This document shows, piece after piece, positions 34,549-42,313 of a DNA stretch of 64,000 nucleotides (positions are counted from its first letter, which is position 1; every line of letters starts with the position of its first letter). The notes under the pieces were generated by a model. That model saw nothing but the letters and a program-made list of their open reading frames with translations, searched no databases and was not told where the DNA came from. The stretch is from CAZRQL01 sp964602415. Its GTDB lineage: Bacteria > Bacteroidota > Bacteroidia > Cytophagales > Flammeovirgaceae. Location of the stretch: the NCBI GenBank assembly GCA_964602415.1, contig CAZRQL010000004.1, forward strand, positions 1-64,000. The letters are read 5' to 3'. The translations under genes were made by a program, and so were the position numbers.

Positions 34549-35916
34549 TTAAATTTCAGATTGGGTGTAAAATGAAGGCACACTGGCTGCTCTGCCTTTG
34601 ACGTGTCCTGTCTGGAGCATACCGTCGTAGTGCTTGTTTAATAAGTAACTTTCGATTTGCTGGAGTGTGTCCAATACCACGCCAACTATGATAATAAGTG
34701 AAGTACCACCGTAGAATTGCGCAAAACCCTGACTAACACCCGCTACAATAGCCAATGTAGGAAGAACAGCGATGGCAGCTAAGAAAATAGCACCGGGAAG
34801 AGTTATCAAATCAACAACCCTGCTGATAAAATGCTCAGTGGCCTCACCGGGCTTGACACCTGATATAAAAGCATTATTGCGCTTCAAATCCTCTGCAATC
34901 TGTCTGGGATTGATGATAATAGCAGTATAAAAGAAGGTAAATGTGATAATCAATACCGAAAAAGTGATATTGTAGGTCAATGAAGTAAAGTTTGAAAACT
35001 GATCGGCTACACTGGCAGCAAAATCACTGTACTCACGAAGAGGAGCAAATGCAAATGCAGGAATAAACATCAAAGACTGTGCGAAAATAATCGGCATGAC
35101 ATTGGCTGCATTCACTTTTAAAGGCAAATAACTTCTCTGTGTCTTGGTAGGCAATGTTTTACGACCGGAAGCCGCACCCGCAGCAACTTGGTTGGCGTAT
35201 TGAATGGGTATCCTTCTTACAGCTTGCACCAAAAGAATTGTACCCATAATCACAAAGTACAAAGCCAACAGTTCCAATATAAAAAATATCAGGCCTCCTG
35301 CATCGTTGCGACTGGTCAGCTCTTGCCAAAAAGCACCGGGCAATTCTGATATAATACCAATCATTATGATCATTGAAGTGCCATTACCGATGCCTTTTTC
35401 AGTAATCTTTTCACCCAACCACATAGTAAATATTGTTCCGGCAGTTAAAATAATGGTAGAATAGAAAATAAAGAATGACTGATCAACCAAAAGAACGCCC
35501 TCTTTAACTATAACTTGAGAATAAAGGTATCCAGCACTTTGAGCGATACATATTGCAATGGTCAGAATGCGGGTTATTTGGTTTATTTTTCTTCTTCCCG
35601 ATTCACCTTCTTTTTGCATTCTTTGAAAAGAAGGCACAGCAAGAGTCAATAACTGCACCACGATGGAAGCTGAAATATAGGGCATAATCCCTAAAGCGAC
35701 TATGGAAGCGCGGCTAAAAGCACCGCCCAGTATCGTGTTAATAAGTCCCAAAATCCCACCACTGTCCACATCAGACAACTTTGAAGGATCCACACCGGGC
35801 AATACGACAAAGGAAGCCAATCGAAAAATGAGCAAGAAAAATAATGTATAATAAATACGATTTCTCAGCTCTTCAATCGAAAAAATATTCCTTATCGTTG
35901 TAATAAATCGGTTCAT
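34549..35916 (-). CDS. secY: Protein translocase subunit SecY
   Basis: The 455-residue protein has ten hydrophobic segments and the SecY signatures 'RLASFVVLPGVDP' near the N-terminus and 'YLPLKVNAANVMPIIFAQSLMF' before helix 7. It is the central pore of the Sec channel. Its ATG overlaps the rplO stop (ATGA). Confidence 0.98.
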   Translation of the reverse strand: MNRFITTIRNIFSIEELRNRIYYTLFFLLIFRLASFVVLPGVDPSKLSDVDSGGILGLINTILGGAFSRASIVALGIMPYISASIVVQLLTLAVPSFQRMQKEGESGRRKINQITRILTIAICIAQSAGYLYSQVIVKEGVLLVDQSFFIFYSTIILTAGTIFTMWLGEKITEKGIGNGTSMIIMIGIISELPGAFWQELTSRNDAGGLIFFILELLALYFVIMGTILLVQAVRRIPIQYANQVAAGAASGRKTLPTKTQRSYLPLKVNAANVMPIIFAQSLMFIPAFAFAPLREYSDFAASVADQFSNFTSLTYNITFSVLIITFTFFYTAIIINPRQIAEDLKRNNAFISGVKPGEATEHFISRVVDLITLPGAIFLAAIAVLPTLAIVAGVSQGFAQFYGGTSLIIIVGVVLDTLQQIESYLLNKHYDGMLQTGHVKGRAASVPSFYTQSEI

Positions 35917-36380
35917 GCTTCTAAGTTTTGCTTTCCAATAAGAATGATTTTGCCTCCGGCACTTTCGATGGCCACCTTAGCCGACTCTGATACGGCATGA
36001 ACGGTTAAGGTGAGCGGTACAGAGACTTCTCCCCTTCCAAGAATTTTTACTTTATCACTTTTGGCTATCAAACCCGCCTCTTTAAGAGCTTTCAAATCTA
36101 TATTTGAATTGGATGTTTTGTTGTAAAGTTCGCTGACAACATCCAGATTGATTGGAGTATATTCTACTCTAAAGGGGGATTTGAATCCATATTTTGGAAT
36201 TCGACGATACAAAGGCATTTGACCGCCCTCAAAACCAAGTTTAGTGCGTGAACCTGATCTTGACCCATCGCCTTTATGGCCTCTTGTGGAAGTACCGCCT
36301 TTACCAGATGAATCACCTCTGCCAAGTCTTTTATTTTTTCTAACCGAACCTTGTGCCGGCTTGAGTGAATGTAAGTCCAT
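35913..36380 (-). CDS. rplO: Ribosomal protein L15
   Basis: From the ATG at 36380 the protein is 155 residues: 'MDLHSLKPAQGSVRKNKRLGRG', then the glycine-rich 'SGKGGTSTRGHKGDGSRSG' and 'FEGGQMPLYRRIPKYGF'. A longer upstream frame exists but would run into rpmD. It overlaps secY by four bases. Confidence 0.97.
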   Translation of the reverse strand: MDLHSLKPAQGSVRKNKRLGRGDSSGKGGTSTRGHKGDGSRSGSRTKLGFEGGQMPLYRRIPKYGFKSPFRVEYTPINLDVVSELYNKTSNSNIDLKALKEAGLIAKSDKVKILGRGEVSVPLTLTVHAVSESAKVAIESAGGKIILIGKQNLEA

Positions 36381-36414
36381 AGATACTGAGTTAGTTTGGT
36401 ATAAAGTTACAAAA

Positions 36415-36594
36415 TTAAATCTGTTCAACCCTAATTAAGTGTCTTACAGCGTTTATCATTCCCATAATGGTAGGGCTATCTTGGTGTTCAGCAGAGCGGT
36501 TGATTTTACCAAGTCCCAAGGCTTTGATGGTATCTTTTTGCCTTTGGGTTTGCTTAATTGTGCTTCTGATTTGAGTTACTCTGATTTTTGCCAT
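36415..36594 (-). CDS. rpmD: Ribosomal protein L30
   Basis: The 59-residue frame 'MAKIRVTQIRSTIKQTQRQ'...'ALGLGKINRSAEHQDSPTI' is L30. It lies between rpsE and rplO with 11 and 34 bp gaps. Confidence 0.96.
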   Translation of the reverse strand: MAKIRVTQIRSTIKQTQRQKDTIKALGLGKINRSAEHQDSPTIMGMINAVRHLIRVEQI

Positions 36595-36605
36595 TGTGCT
36601 TCGTT

Positions 36606-37124
36606 TTAACCGTTAAATACTTTGGAAAGATTTATGCCACGGTGTTTGGCCACTGTATAAGGATCTCTCAACTTAGAAAGAGCATCAATGGTAGCTTTTA
36701 CTACGTTGTGTGGGTTTGAAGAGCCGCGAGATTTGGCCAAAACATCTGTAATGCCCGCACTTTCCAAAACTGCACGCATCGCGCCACCGGCTATAACACC
36801 TGTACCGGCAGAAGCAGGCCTAATGAGCACCAGACCACCACTGAACTTGCCCAGCATTTCGTGAGGTATTGTTCCATTGATAACAGGTACTTTGATAAGG
36901 TTTTTCTTTGCATCCTCTGTGCCTTTGGTGATAGCATCAGCTACCTCATTGGCTTTACCGAGTCCAAAGCCTACCACACCATTTCCATTGCCTACCACAA
37001 CTATTGCGGCAAAACTAAACCTGCGTCCGCCTTTTACTACCTTGGCCACCCTGTTGACAGCCACAAGCCTCTCTTTCAAATCAAGATCGCTGGCTCTGAG
37101 TCTAATATCATTTTGTAGTTTCAT
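36606..37124 (-). CDS. rpsE: Ribosomal protein S5
   Basis: The 172-residue protein contains the double-stranded RNA-binding region 'LKERLVAVNRVAKVVKGGRRFSFAAIVVVGN' and the C-terminal 'APAS-type' segment with 'GTGVIAGGAMRAVLESAGI'. S5 affects decoding accuracy. It starts 5 bp after rplR. Confidence 0.98.
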   Translation of the reverse strand: MKLQNDIRLRASDLDLKERLVAVNRVAKVVKGGRRFSFAAIVVVGNGNGVVGFGLGKANEVADAITKGTEDAKKNLIKVPVINGTIPHEMLGKFSGGLVLIRPASAGTGVIAGGAMRAVLESAGITDVLAKSRGSSNPHNVVKATIDALSKLRDPYTVAKHRGINLSKVFNG

Positions 37125-37129
37125 CTCAA

Positions 37130-37483
37130 TTAAAATTTAAGTCCTGCCTCTCTTGCGCCATCGGCCAAGGCCTTTACGTTACCATGATACAAATAGCCAC
37201 CTCTATCGAAAACCACTGTTTCTATGGAGGTCTGTTTGGCTTTATCCGCCACCAGCATTCCTACTTTTTTAGAAATGTCAAGATTATAATTCTTTGGACT
37301 ACCCTCAAGTTCTCTTGAAGATGCACTCAATATCGTTACGCCTTTCTCATCGTCAATAAGTTGGGCATAAATAGCTGTATTGCTGCGGTACACAGACAGG
37401 CGTGGGCGCGTAGAGGTGCCGGATATTTTTCGGCGAATCCCGACCCTAACTTTTAGTCTTCTTTCAAATTTATTTTTAGACAT
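37130..37483 (-). CDS. rplR: Ribosomal protein L18
   Basis: The 117-residue protein has 'RRLKVRVGIRRKISGTSTRPRLSVYRSNTAIYAQLIDD' and ends 'YHGNVKALADGAREAGLKF', both standard for L18, which binds 5S rRNA. Confidence 0.98.
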   Translation of the reverse strand: MSKNKFERRLKVRVGIRRKISGTSTRPRLSVYRSNTAIYAQLIDDEKGVTILSASSRELEGSPKNYNLDISKKVGMLVADKAKQTSIETVVFDRGGYLYHGNVKALADGAREAGLKF

Positions 37484-37495
37484 AGTTGATCAAAT

Positions 37496-38050
37496 TTATT
37501 TACCCTTAGATTTACCGGCTTTTCTTCTGATAATTTCTCCTGAGAATTTGATACCTTTTCCTTTGTAAGGCTCAGGCTTTCTAAGAGAGCGAATTTTGGC
37601 GGCTATATGCCCGATAAGTTCTTTGTCAATAGACTCCAGAGTAATCATTGGCGGTTGGCCTTTTTGCATAACCGTAGTACACTTTATTTCCTGTGGCAAG
37701 CGAAAATAAATGTTGTGTGAATAACCCAAGTTTAATTCCAAAACGTTGTTGGGCTTAATTTCGGCTTTGTAACCTACACCAATAAGTTCCATTTGTTTGG
37801 TGTAGCCTTGTGAAACGCCCACTACCATATTCATAATGAGAGTTCTGTACAAACCATACAATGATTTATGTTGGCGTTCTTCAGACGGACAGGCGATACT
37901 CAACACGCCGTCCTCCAAAGTAAACCCGAACTCGGCACTAAAAGTGCGTCTGAGTGTACCTTTTGGTCCTTTGACTTCGATGTTGCCGTTGTCAACTTTC
38001 ATAGCAACACCGGATGGGATTTTGATAGGTTGTTTTCCAATTCTCGACAT
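37496..38050 (-). CDS. rplF: Ribosomal protein L6
   Basis: The ATG at 38050 gives a 184-residue L6: 'MSRIGKQPIKIPSGV', 'VKGPKGTLRR' and near the end 'EPYKGKGIKF'. A longer frame upstream would overlap rpsH and is not used. L6 lies near the factor-binding site of the 50S subunit. Confidence 0.97.
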   Translation of the reverse strand: MSRIGKQPIKIPSGVAMKVDNGNIEVKGPKGTLRRTFSAEFGFTLEDGVLSIACPSEERQHKSLYGLYRTLIMNMVVGVSQGYTKQMELIGVGYKAEIKPNNVLELNLGYSHNIYFRLPQEIKCTTVMQKGQPPMITLESIDKELIGHIAAKIRSLRKPEPYKGKGIKFSGEIIRRKAGKSKGK

Positions 38051-38060
38051 ACTCTGGGCA

Positions 38061-38456
38061 TTAATAAATGTAACATAAAACCTCACCCCCAACGTTCATC
38101 TGTTTGGCTTCTTTATCGGTCATTACACCACGCGAGGTGGAGACGATAGCAATGCCCAATCCATTGAGTACGCTTGGTATTTCTTTGGCACCTGTATATT
38201 TTCTGAGTCCGGGGCGGCTTACTCTCTCCAAACTCATAATAGCAGATGTTTGGGTCTGAGGATTGTATTTTAGGGCTATCTTGATTGTGCCTTGAGGCCC
38301 TTCATTTACGAATTTATAGGCATGGATATAGCCTTTGTCGTACAAAACTTTGGTGATTTGTTTTTTGAGATTTGAGGCGGGTATCTCTACCATTCTTTTG
38401 CCGGCAGCAATAGCATTTCTGAGCCGGGTTAGATAATCTGCAATAGGATCTGTCAT
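38061..38456 (-). CDS. rpsH: Ribosomal protein S8
   Basis: The 131-residue protein begins 'MTDPIADYLTRLRNAIAAGKRMVEIPAS' and ends 'SRGVMTDKEAKQMNVGGEVLCYIY'. S8 binds the central 16S domain and represses the spc operon in E. coli. Confidence 0.98.
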   Translation of the reverse strand: MTDPIADYLTRLRNAIAAGKRMVEIPASNLKKQITKVLYDKGYIHAYKFVNEGPQGTIKIALKYNPQTQTSAIMSLERVSRPGLRKYTGAKEIPSVLNGLGIAIVSTSRGVMTDKEAKQMNVGGEVLCYIY

Positions 38457-38479
38457 TTGAGTAGCGGTTAGTTTAGTGA

Positions 38480-38749
38480 TTACCAGCTTGCTTTAGTGAG
38501 ACCGGGTATTTTGCCGTGTGAGGCCATTTCTCTGAATGTAACACGAGAGATCCCAAATTTGCGCATATAGCCACGGGGTCTGCCCGTAAGTTTGCAACGG
38601 TTATGGAGTCTGACAGGAGATGAGTTGCGGGGGAGCTTGTCCAACGCCACCCAATCTTGGGCTGCTTTGAGGGCTTTGCGTTTTTCGGCATAGCGAGCAA
38701 CAAGGGCTTCGCGTTTTCTTTGCCTTGCTTTTATGGATTCTTTTGCCAT
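38480..38749 (-). CDS. rpsN: Ribosomal protein S14 (zinc-independent form)
   Basis: The 89-residue protein begins 'MAKESIKARQRKREALVARYAEKR' and ends 'GISRVTFREMASHGKIPGLTKASW'. There is no CxxC pair, so this is the long, zinc-free S14. Confidence 0.98.
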   Translation of the reverse strand: MAKESIKARQRKREALVARYAEKRKALKAAQDWVALDKLPRNSSPVRLHNRCKLTGRPRGYMRKFGISRVTFREMASHGKIPGLTKASW

Positions 38750-38751
38750 GA

Positions 38752-39312
38752 TTAAGACGCTTTTTGTTGGTTTTTGAATGGCATACCTATCAATTTGAGT
38801 AGCTCAAGGCATTCCATATCGTTGGTGGCAGTAGTTACGATAGTTATGTTCATGCCCGATATTTTTTTGACTTGGTCAATTTTGATTTCAGGGAAAATAA
38901 TTTGTTCTTTAATACCAAAATTGTAATTACCTCTTCCATCAAAGCCTTTGTCATTGATACCACCAAAATCGCGAACGCGGGGCAAAGCAATTGTAATAAG
39001 TCTATCTAAAAATTCGTACATTCTATCGCCCCTCAAAGTTACCATTGCACCTATGGGCAAATTTTCTCTGAGCTTAAAATTTGAAATGGCTTTTTTAGAT
39101 GTTGTGGCAACTGCTCGCTGTCCAGTGATGATGGTCAATTCTTCAACACCCTGATCTACTAACTTTTTATCTCCCACTGCATCACCTATACCTTTATTGA
39201 GAACTATTTTCTCAATTTTGGGCACTTGCATAATTGATTTGTATTTGAATTTGGCGTTGAGGGCAGGTAGCACCTCCTTTAAATAACGCTCTTTAAGTCT
39301 TGGAATGGCCAT
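38752..39312 (-). CDS. rplE: Ribosomal protein L5
   Basis: The 186-residue protein shows 'PKIEKIVLNKGIGDAVGDKKLVD', 'GAMVTLRGDRMYEFLDRLI' and 'FPEIKIDQVKKISGMNI'. L5 binds 5S rRNA and contacts the P-site tRNA. Its ATG shares one base with the rplX stop. Confidence 0.98.
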   Translation of the reverse strand: MAIPRLKERYLKEVLPALNAKFKYKSIMQVPKIEKIVLNKGIGDAVGDKKLVDQGVEELTIITGQRAVATTSKKAISNFKLRENLPIGAMVTLRGDRMYEFLDRLITIALPRVRDFGGINDKGFDGRGNYNFGIKEQIIFPEIKIDQVKKISGMNITIVTTATNDMECLELLKLIGMPFKNQQKAS

Positions 39313-39659
39313 TAGTCTATAATTTGGTTGGATTTTTTAGAAAAACGCTTCAATTTCATAGATACCTCACCCGTCTTCTTATTTTTAACTTCCACCAAAC
39401 GCCTTCCGATACGAGTAGGCTCATTGGTTTTGGGATCTATGAGCATCAGGTTGCTGATATGAATGGGGGCTTCTCGCTGTTCGAGTTTACCTTCAGGATT
39501 TTGCTGTGTGGGTTTGATATGTTTTGTAACCATATTAAGTCCCTCAACGATAGCGCGTTGCTCTTCTACTAAAACCTTGAGGATGAGTCCTTCTTGTCCT
39601 TTGGAGTTTCCGGCGATGACTTTAACCTTATCTCCTTTTTTTACGTGAAATTTTGCCAT
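39312..39659 (-). CDS. rplX: Ribosomal protein L24
   Basis: The 115-residue protein has the KOW motif 'HVKKGDKVKVIAGNSKGQEGLILKV' and 'MVTKHIKP'. L24 starts assembly of the 50S subunit. Confidence 0.98.
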   Translation of the reverse strand: MAKFHVKKGDKVKVIAGNSKGQEGLILKVLVEEQRAIVEGLNMVTKHIKPTQQNPEGKLEQREAPIHISNLMLIDPKTNEPTRIGRRLVEVKNKKTGEVSMKLKRFSKKSNQIID

Positions 39660-39673
39660 GATAGAGAATAGAA

Positions 39674-40042
39674 TTAGAGTACTTCCGGGGCTAATGATAC
39701 GATTTTCATAAATTGCTTCTCGCGAAGTTCACGAGCTACGGGACCGAATATGCGAGAACCTCTTGGCTCATCGGAAGCGTTGAGCAGCACGCAGGCATTG
39801 TCCTCAAAGCGAATGTAAGAACCGTCTTTACGGCGAACCTCTTTTTTAGTTCTTACTACTATAGCTTTGGAAACCGAGCCTTTTTTCATACCTCCCGAAG
39901 GAAGCGCGGATTTGACGGCTACCACGATTTTATCGCCTACTGTTGCGTAACGCTTGCCAGTACCACCCAAAACGCGGATGCAAAGAACTTCTTTGGCTCC
40001 ACTGTTGTCGGCTACGGTAAGTCTTGACTCTTGCTGTACCAT
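39674..40042 (-). CDS. rplN: Ribosomal protein L14
   Basis: The 122-residue protein is typical: 'MVQQESRLTVADNSGAKEVLCIRVLGG', 'DKIVVAVKSALPSGGMKKGSVSKAIVVRTKK' and 'GSRIFGPVARELR'. It forms part of an intersubunit bridge. Confidence 0.98.
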   Translation of the reverse strand: MVQQESRLTVADNSGAKEVLCIRVLGGTGKRYATVGDKIVVAVKSALPSGGMKKGSVSKAIVVRTKKEVRRKDGSYIRFEDNACVLLNASDEPRGSRIFGPVARELREKQFMKIVSLAPEVL

Positions 40043-40070
40043 ATTATCTTAATTTTTTGAGTGGAAAAGA

Positions 40071-40343
40071 TTATTTAGCTTTTTCTATAATTTCTACCAA
40101 TCTCCAACACTTATTCTTGCTCAAAGGGCGGGTCTCCATGATACGAACTTTGTCGCCCAGGCCACACTGATCATTTTCATCATGTGCCATAAACTTAGAA
40201 GTTCTTTTCATAAATTTGCCGTACTTGGGGTGTTTCACAAAACGCTCAACAGCCACAGTAATAGATTTTTGCATTTTATTGCTGACGACCATGCCTATTT
40301 TTTCTTTGCGGTTGGCTCGCTTTTCAGGGGTATTCTGTTCCAT
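40071..40343 (-). CDS. rpsQ: Ribosomal protein S17
   Basis: The ATG at 40343, one base after the rpmC stop, gives 90 residues with the S17 core 'KIGMVVSNKMQKSITVAVERFVKHPKYGKFMKRTSKFMAHDE'. A GTG at 40352 inside rpmC is less likely. Confidence 0.96.
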   Translation of the reverse strand: MEQNTPEKRANRKEKIGMVVSNKMQKSITVAVERFVKHPKYGKFMKRTSKFMAHDENDQCGLGDKVRIMETRPLSKNKCWRLVEIIEKAK

Positions 40344-40344
40344 A

Positions 40345-40665
40345 TTACTCACCGGTTTGTTGTTTGATGAATTTTCTAACTTTTCTCAATTTGATATTAA
40401 AAATCAACCCTTTTTGACCTTCCTGTTCGTGGTTTTCCAAACTTAAAGTTCCTGAATGAACCTTATCGACGATAATTTGTTTGTTGCGAAGAGATGTCTC
40501 GGTTTGCAAACGGGCAATCAAGCGGCGCATCTCTCTTATGGTATGCGGGTTACTGATAGGAGATATAGAATGGTCAAAGCGCAATTTTTCGTATTCGCTT
40601 TGTGTAGATTTAATTTTGTCTTTGAGTTCGACATTGCTCAAAGCTTTTATTTCTTCAGTTTTCAT
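40345..40665 (-). CDS. rpmC: Ribosomal protein L29 with unusual C-terminal extension
   Basis: Residues 1-63 are a normal L29 ('MKTEEIKALSNVELKDKIKSTQ', 'NPHTIREMRRLIARLQTE'). A further 43 residues continue in frame, ending in a basic stretch ('LRKVRKFIKQQTGE'). L29 is usually 60-75 residues. The base composition does not change, and no frame break is visible. L29 sits at the peptide exit tunnel, where an extra tail could be exposed (inference). Confidence 0.92.
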   Translation of the reverse strand: MKTEEIKALSNVELKDKIKSTQSEYEKLRFDHSISPISNPHTIREMRRLIARLQTETSLRNKQIIVDKVHSGTLSLENHEQEGQKGLIFNIKLRKVRKFIKQQTGE

Positions 40666-40668
40666 GAC

Positions 40669-41088
40669 TTATGCTTGATAATCCGGTCTAACCACAAACT
40701 TGACACGTATAGGCAATTTTTGAGCTGCCAATCTCAGGGATTCTTGGGCGAGTTCGAGAGGCACTCCGTCTGACTCGATAAGAATGGTTCCGGCTTTAAC
40801 GGGAGCTACCCAGTATTCAGGGCTACCTTTACCTTTACCCATACGAACCTCTGCGGGCTTTCTGGTGATGGGCTTATCGGGAAAAATGCGAATCCAAACT
40901 TGGCCTTCCCTTTTCATGGCGCGGGTAACTGCGATACGACAAGCCTCTATCTGACGACCTGTTATCCAACCCGGCTCTAACGCCTTAATGGCAAAACTAC
41001 CGAAAGCTACCGTATGACCACGCTGGGCTACTGCTTGCATGCGGCCTTTTTGCTGCTTCCTAAATCTGGTTCTTTTCGGTTGTAACAT
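40669..41088 (-). CDS. rplP: Ribosomal protein L16
   Basis: The 139-residue protein starts 'MLQPKRTRFRKQQKGRMQ' and has 'ARIAVTRAMKREGQ'-like and 'RIFPDKPITRKPAEVRMGKGKG' segments as in L16. It is the first gene of this operon; rpsC, which normally precedes it, is absent. A promoter and a leader of about 110 bp lie upstream. Confidence 0.98.
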   Translation of the reverse strand: MLQPKRTRFRKQQKGRMQAVAQRGHTVAFGSFAIKALEPGWITGRQIEACRIAVTRAMKREGQVWIRIFPDKPITRKPAEVRMGKGKGSPEYWVAPVKAGTILIESDGVPLELAQESLRLAAQKLPIRVKFVVRPDYQA

Positions 41089-41206
41089 AGAAAGATATAT
41101 TTTTGTCTCCTAAGAGACGCTCTAAATACATTAAAATTAGTTCCTTTACTTTGGTGGACTTACAGCCGTGTGAGTACGAGTGCAGTATCCTTGTCAAATC
41201 GGGCTG

Positions 41207-41236
41207 CAAAGGTATGAAGAAAAAATAAGTATCCAA
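41207..41236 (-). promoter_or_regulatory. Promoter of the rplP-rplQ operon
   Basis: On the minus strand TTG (41234-41236), a 19-bp spacer and TACCTTTG (41207-41214) match the Bacteroidota promoter exactly. The leader to rplP contains a small hairpin, GTCTC-TTAG-GAGAC, about 20 bp before the start codon. Confidence 0.75.
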
Positions 41237-41338
41237 ATTTTTTTTCAAAAAAAATTAAGTTTTTTATTTTCACCTGTCCTACTCAAGGATAGCAAAACAA
41301 CATAACTGGCCTACAGAGTCAATAAAAAACCGCTGTTT

Positions 41339-42121
41339 CTATCTTCCTGTCTCAGGTATCAACGGAGTTTTTCCATCGGTTATGATGATTTTGGCGTTGG
41401 GTGATTTGGCGAGCTCCCTAAAAACCTCAAGGCTTGTGTAGCGCAAAACAGCCTCTGTAAGACCTTCGGAAAGAATCTTTTGATAATCTCTAATCCCTCC
41501 TGCCTCAATGATTTTCCTTTCTGCCTCCTGACGCTCTCGTTGCAGAACGAACTCCATTCGCTGGGCTTCTTGTTCGGCAGAGAGTTTTTCTTCTATGGCG
41601 CGGGAAAGACTCGCCGGTAAGACTATGCGCTTCATCAAAACTGCTTCAATAACAAATCCTTTGCCGGCTAAAACCTTCATCATTTGGTCCCTTACAGCTT
41701 CTTCAATTTCCGCACGCTTGCCAGTGTGCATGTCTTTGGCGTAAAATTTCGCGCTCACATCGGCCAAAGCAGAACGAAAAACAGGACCAATCAAAGTCTG
41801 TTCATATCTGATACCTATATTACGCAAAATTTCTAATACTTTTTCCCTTTCTAACCGATATAAAATAGACATTTCGGACTTGATGGTCAGCCCTTCTTTT
41901 GAGGGAATATCCAGTTCTATGGTTAAATTGACTGTGCGAATCGGGGCTCGCAAATAAGTAGTAACAAAAAAATTATACATCTGCAAACCTTCCCCTTTGG
42001 GTTGGCCTACCAAGCGTCCGGCGCGGCGTTTGACCCCTACTTCGCCTTGCCTGATGACAATACAACTTTGCATCATCAAAATAAACATTGTAATAAAAAA
42101 TGCGTCAATTATTCTATTCAT
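41339..42121 (-). CDS. SPFH/prohibitin-family protein
   Basis: The 260-residue protein has an N-terminal hydrophobic segment ending in 'MMQSC', possibly a lipoprotein site, followed by an SPFH/band-7 domain ('GEVGVKRRAGRLV', 'LTIELDIPSKEGLTIKSEMSILYRLE') and a long helical, Glu- and Arg-rich part ('IEEKLSAEQEAQRMEFVLQRERQEAERK'). Prohibitin-like proteins form membrane-bound oligomeric rings that modulate proteases or lipid domains. It has its own promoter and lies head to head with the thiolase gene. Confidence 0.85.
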   Translation of the reverse strand: MNRIIDAFFITMFILMMQSCIVIRQGEVGVKRRAGRLVGQPKGEGLQMYNFFVTTYLRAPIRTVNLTIELDIPSKEGLTIKSEMSILYRLEREKVLEILRNIGIRYEQTLIGPVFRSALADVSAKFYAKDMHTGKRAEIEEAVRDQMMKVLAGKGFVIEAVLMKRIVLPASLSRAIEEKLSAEQEAQRMEFVLQRERQEAERKIIEAGGIRDYQKILSEGLTEAVLRYTSLEVFRELAKSPNAKIIITDGKTPLIPETGR

Positions 42122-42138
42122 TATTCAATCATTTTTTT

Positions 42139-42168
42139 CAAAAATACTTTTGGCATTGCAAGCTGCAA
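42139..42168 (-). promoter_or_regulatory. Promoter of the SPFH gene
   Basis: TTG (42166-42168), a 19-bp spacer and TATTTTTG (42139-42146) on the minus strand form a perfect match. The start codon is 17 bp past the -7 box. Confidence 0.7.
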
Positions 42169-42273
42169 ATGTGGTAGTTAGATTTAATGTAATTTTAATA
42201 ACCCGACTAATAAACTTCGGATGGCTTGCATCAAAAATTTATTGAATGATGAGCCAAGGTATCGTTTGAGGGT

Positions 42274-42302
42274 TTGATACACGGCTGGTTTTTTTAGTTT
42301 TG
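42274..42302 (+). promoter_or_regulatory. Thiolase promoter
   Basis: TTG at 42274-42276, an 18-bp spacer and TAGTTTTG at 42295-42302. Only 11 bp separate the -7 box from the thiolase ATG. Confidence 0.65.
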
Positions 42303-42313
42303 CAAAAAAAACA

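Noticed and set aside
41060..41248. Minus-strand frame of 62 codons overlapping the rplP start
   Set aside because: It runs through the operon promoter and leader and continues into rplP in another frame; it is better explained as leader sequence.
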